DNA of 21,508 bases from Bacteroidales bacterium (GTDB lineage: Bacteria; Bacteroidota; Bacteroidia; Bacteroidales; VadinHA17). Below are positions 21,366-21,508 of this stretch, piece by piece. Position 1 is the first letter of the stretch. The number at the start of each line of letters is the position of its first letter. The DNA lies in assembly GCA_016936695.1 (NCBI GenBank), contig JAFGXK010000144.1, forward strand, positions 1 through 21,508. The letters are read 5' to 3'. Under the pieces are notes generated by a model. That model searched no databases. It had not been told where the DNA came from and was given only the letters and a program-made list of their open reading frames with translations. The position numbers and the translations under genes are program-made.

Positions 21366-21396
21366 AAAAAAAAAGGACCCCGCATGGGCGGGATCC
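21366..21396 (-). terminator. Rho-independent terminator after the fasciclin gene
   Basis: On the minus strand GGATCCCGC (21388-21396), a 4-base loop, and GCGGGGTCC (21375-21383) pair over 9 bases with one G-T. The stem is followed by nine T (21366-21374). It lies 25 bases after the fasciclin stop, so the CarH-like gene downstream, with its ATG at 21316, needs its own promoter in the roughly 50 bases between. No clear promoter box is seen there. Confidence 0.85.
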
Positions 21397-21421
21397 CCGT
21401 TGTTAGCTCATACTTGTTTAA

Positions 21422-21508
21422 TTAAGGGAGCAACACTTCGTCTATCACATGTATAACTCCGTTTCCAGCCTGAACATCAGTCGCAATAATGTCGGCTGTG
21501 TCGTTAAT
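21422..21508 (-). CDS. Fasciclin (FAS1) domain protein, last 28 residues (5' part outside window)
   Basis: The frame entering from the right edge reads INDTADIIATDVQAGNGVIH then VIDEVLLP and stops at 21422-21424. NGVIHVIDEVLLP is the conserved final strand (the H2-proximal 'YxVIDxVLLP'-type end) of FAS1 domains, which are usually exported adhesion-type modules. Too little is visible to tell domain number or signal peptide. FAS1 genes are often seen near carotenoid and photolyase genes in Bacteroidetes and other phyla, so its position upstream of the CarH-like gene may be meaningful. A strong terminator separates the two transcripts. Confidence 0.85.
   Translation of the reverse strand: MNDTADIIATDVQAGNGVIHVIDEVLLP

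Overview
The window looks like a chromosome segment from a Bacteroidetes bacterium, probably a Bacteroidales/Marinilabiliales-type environmental lineage. Supporting this are Bacteroidetes-type promoters (a TTTG-N19-TAnnTTTG match at 770-800), weak Shine-Dalgarno sequences, moderate GC, secreted polysaccharide-active enzymes and lipoproteins, and a fused CrtYcd lycopene cyclase with a CruF-type hydratase. The assignment is inference from gene content; there is no rRNA or other marker gene.

Layout. 1-6121 (all minus strand) is an accessory/polysaccharide region: the 5' part of a secreted DUF5916/CBM9-like protein, a small outer-membrane beta-barrel protein, an FAD-dependent oxidoreductase with a GH78 alpha-L-rhamnosidase upstream of it in one operon, and a small lipoprotein. 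6257-14123 (minus) is the centrepiece, a nine-gene, tightly coupled operon transcribed crtB, crtZ, crtYcd, cruF-like, PlsC-like acyltransferase, GT2 glycosyltransferase, secreted TPR protein, crtI, photolyase. Five of its eight junctions are 4-base ATGA stop/start overlaps. 14267-16897 (plus) is a two-gene electron-transfer module: a pentaheme c-type cytochrome, then an outer-membrane beta-barrel protein with one N-terminal haem motif. 16881-19065 (minus) holds a CE12 rhamnogalacturonan acetylesterase and a secreted aromatic-rich protein with a long Ser/Thr/Arg tail. 19066-19672 is non-coding and holds a degenerate repeat region with REP-like hairpins. 19673-21508 holds a TspO-family membrane protein (plus), a CarH/LitR-type MerR regulator with a cobalamin-binding domain (minus), and the last 28 residues of a fasciclin-domain protein (minus).

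How it fits together. The operon encodes a path from geranylgeranyl diphosphate to a decorated carotenoid: phytoene synthesis, desaturation, one-end cyclisation, ring hydroxylation, hydration of the open end, then glycosylation and acylation of the sugar. The predicted product is a monocyclic (or zeaxanthin-type) carotenoid glycoside fatty-acid ester. The photolyase at the operon's end ties pigment to DNA photorepair. The CarH-like regulator about 6 kb away keeps the residues known to bind adenosylcobalamin and sense light, so it is the natural candidate controller, together with TspO and fasciclin genes often found in such photoprotection neighbourhoods. A small inverted repeat upstream of crtB is a candidate operator. 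The least described parts are the secreted TPR protein inside the carotenoid operon, the haem-barrel fusion with its cytochrome partner, and the hairpin repeat region.
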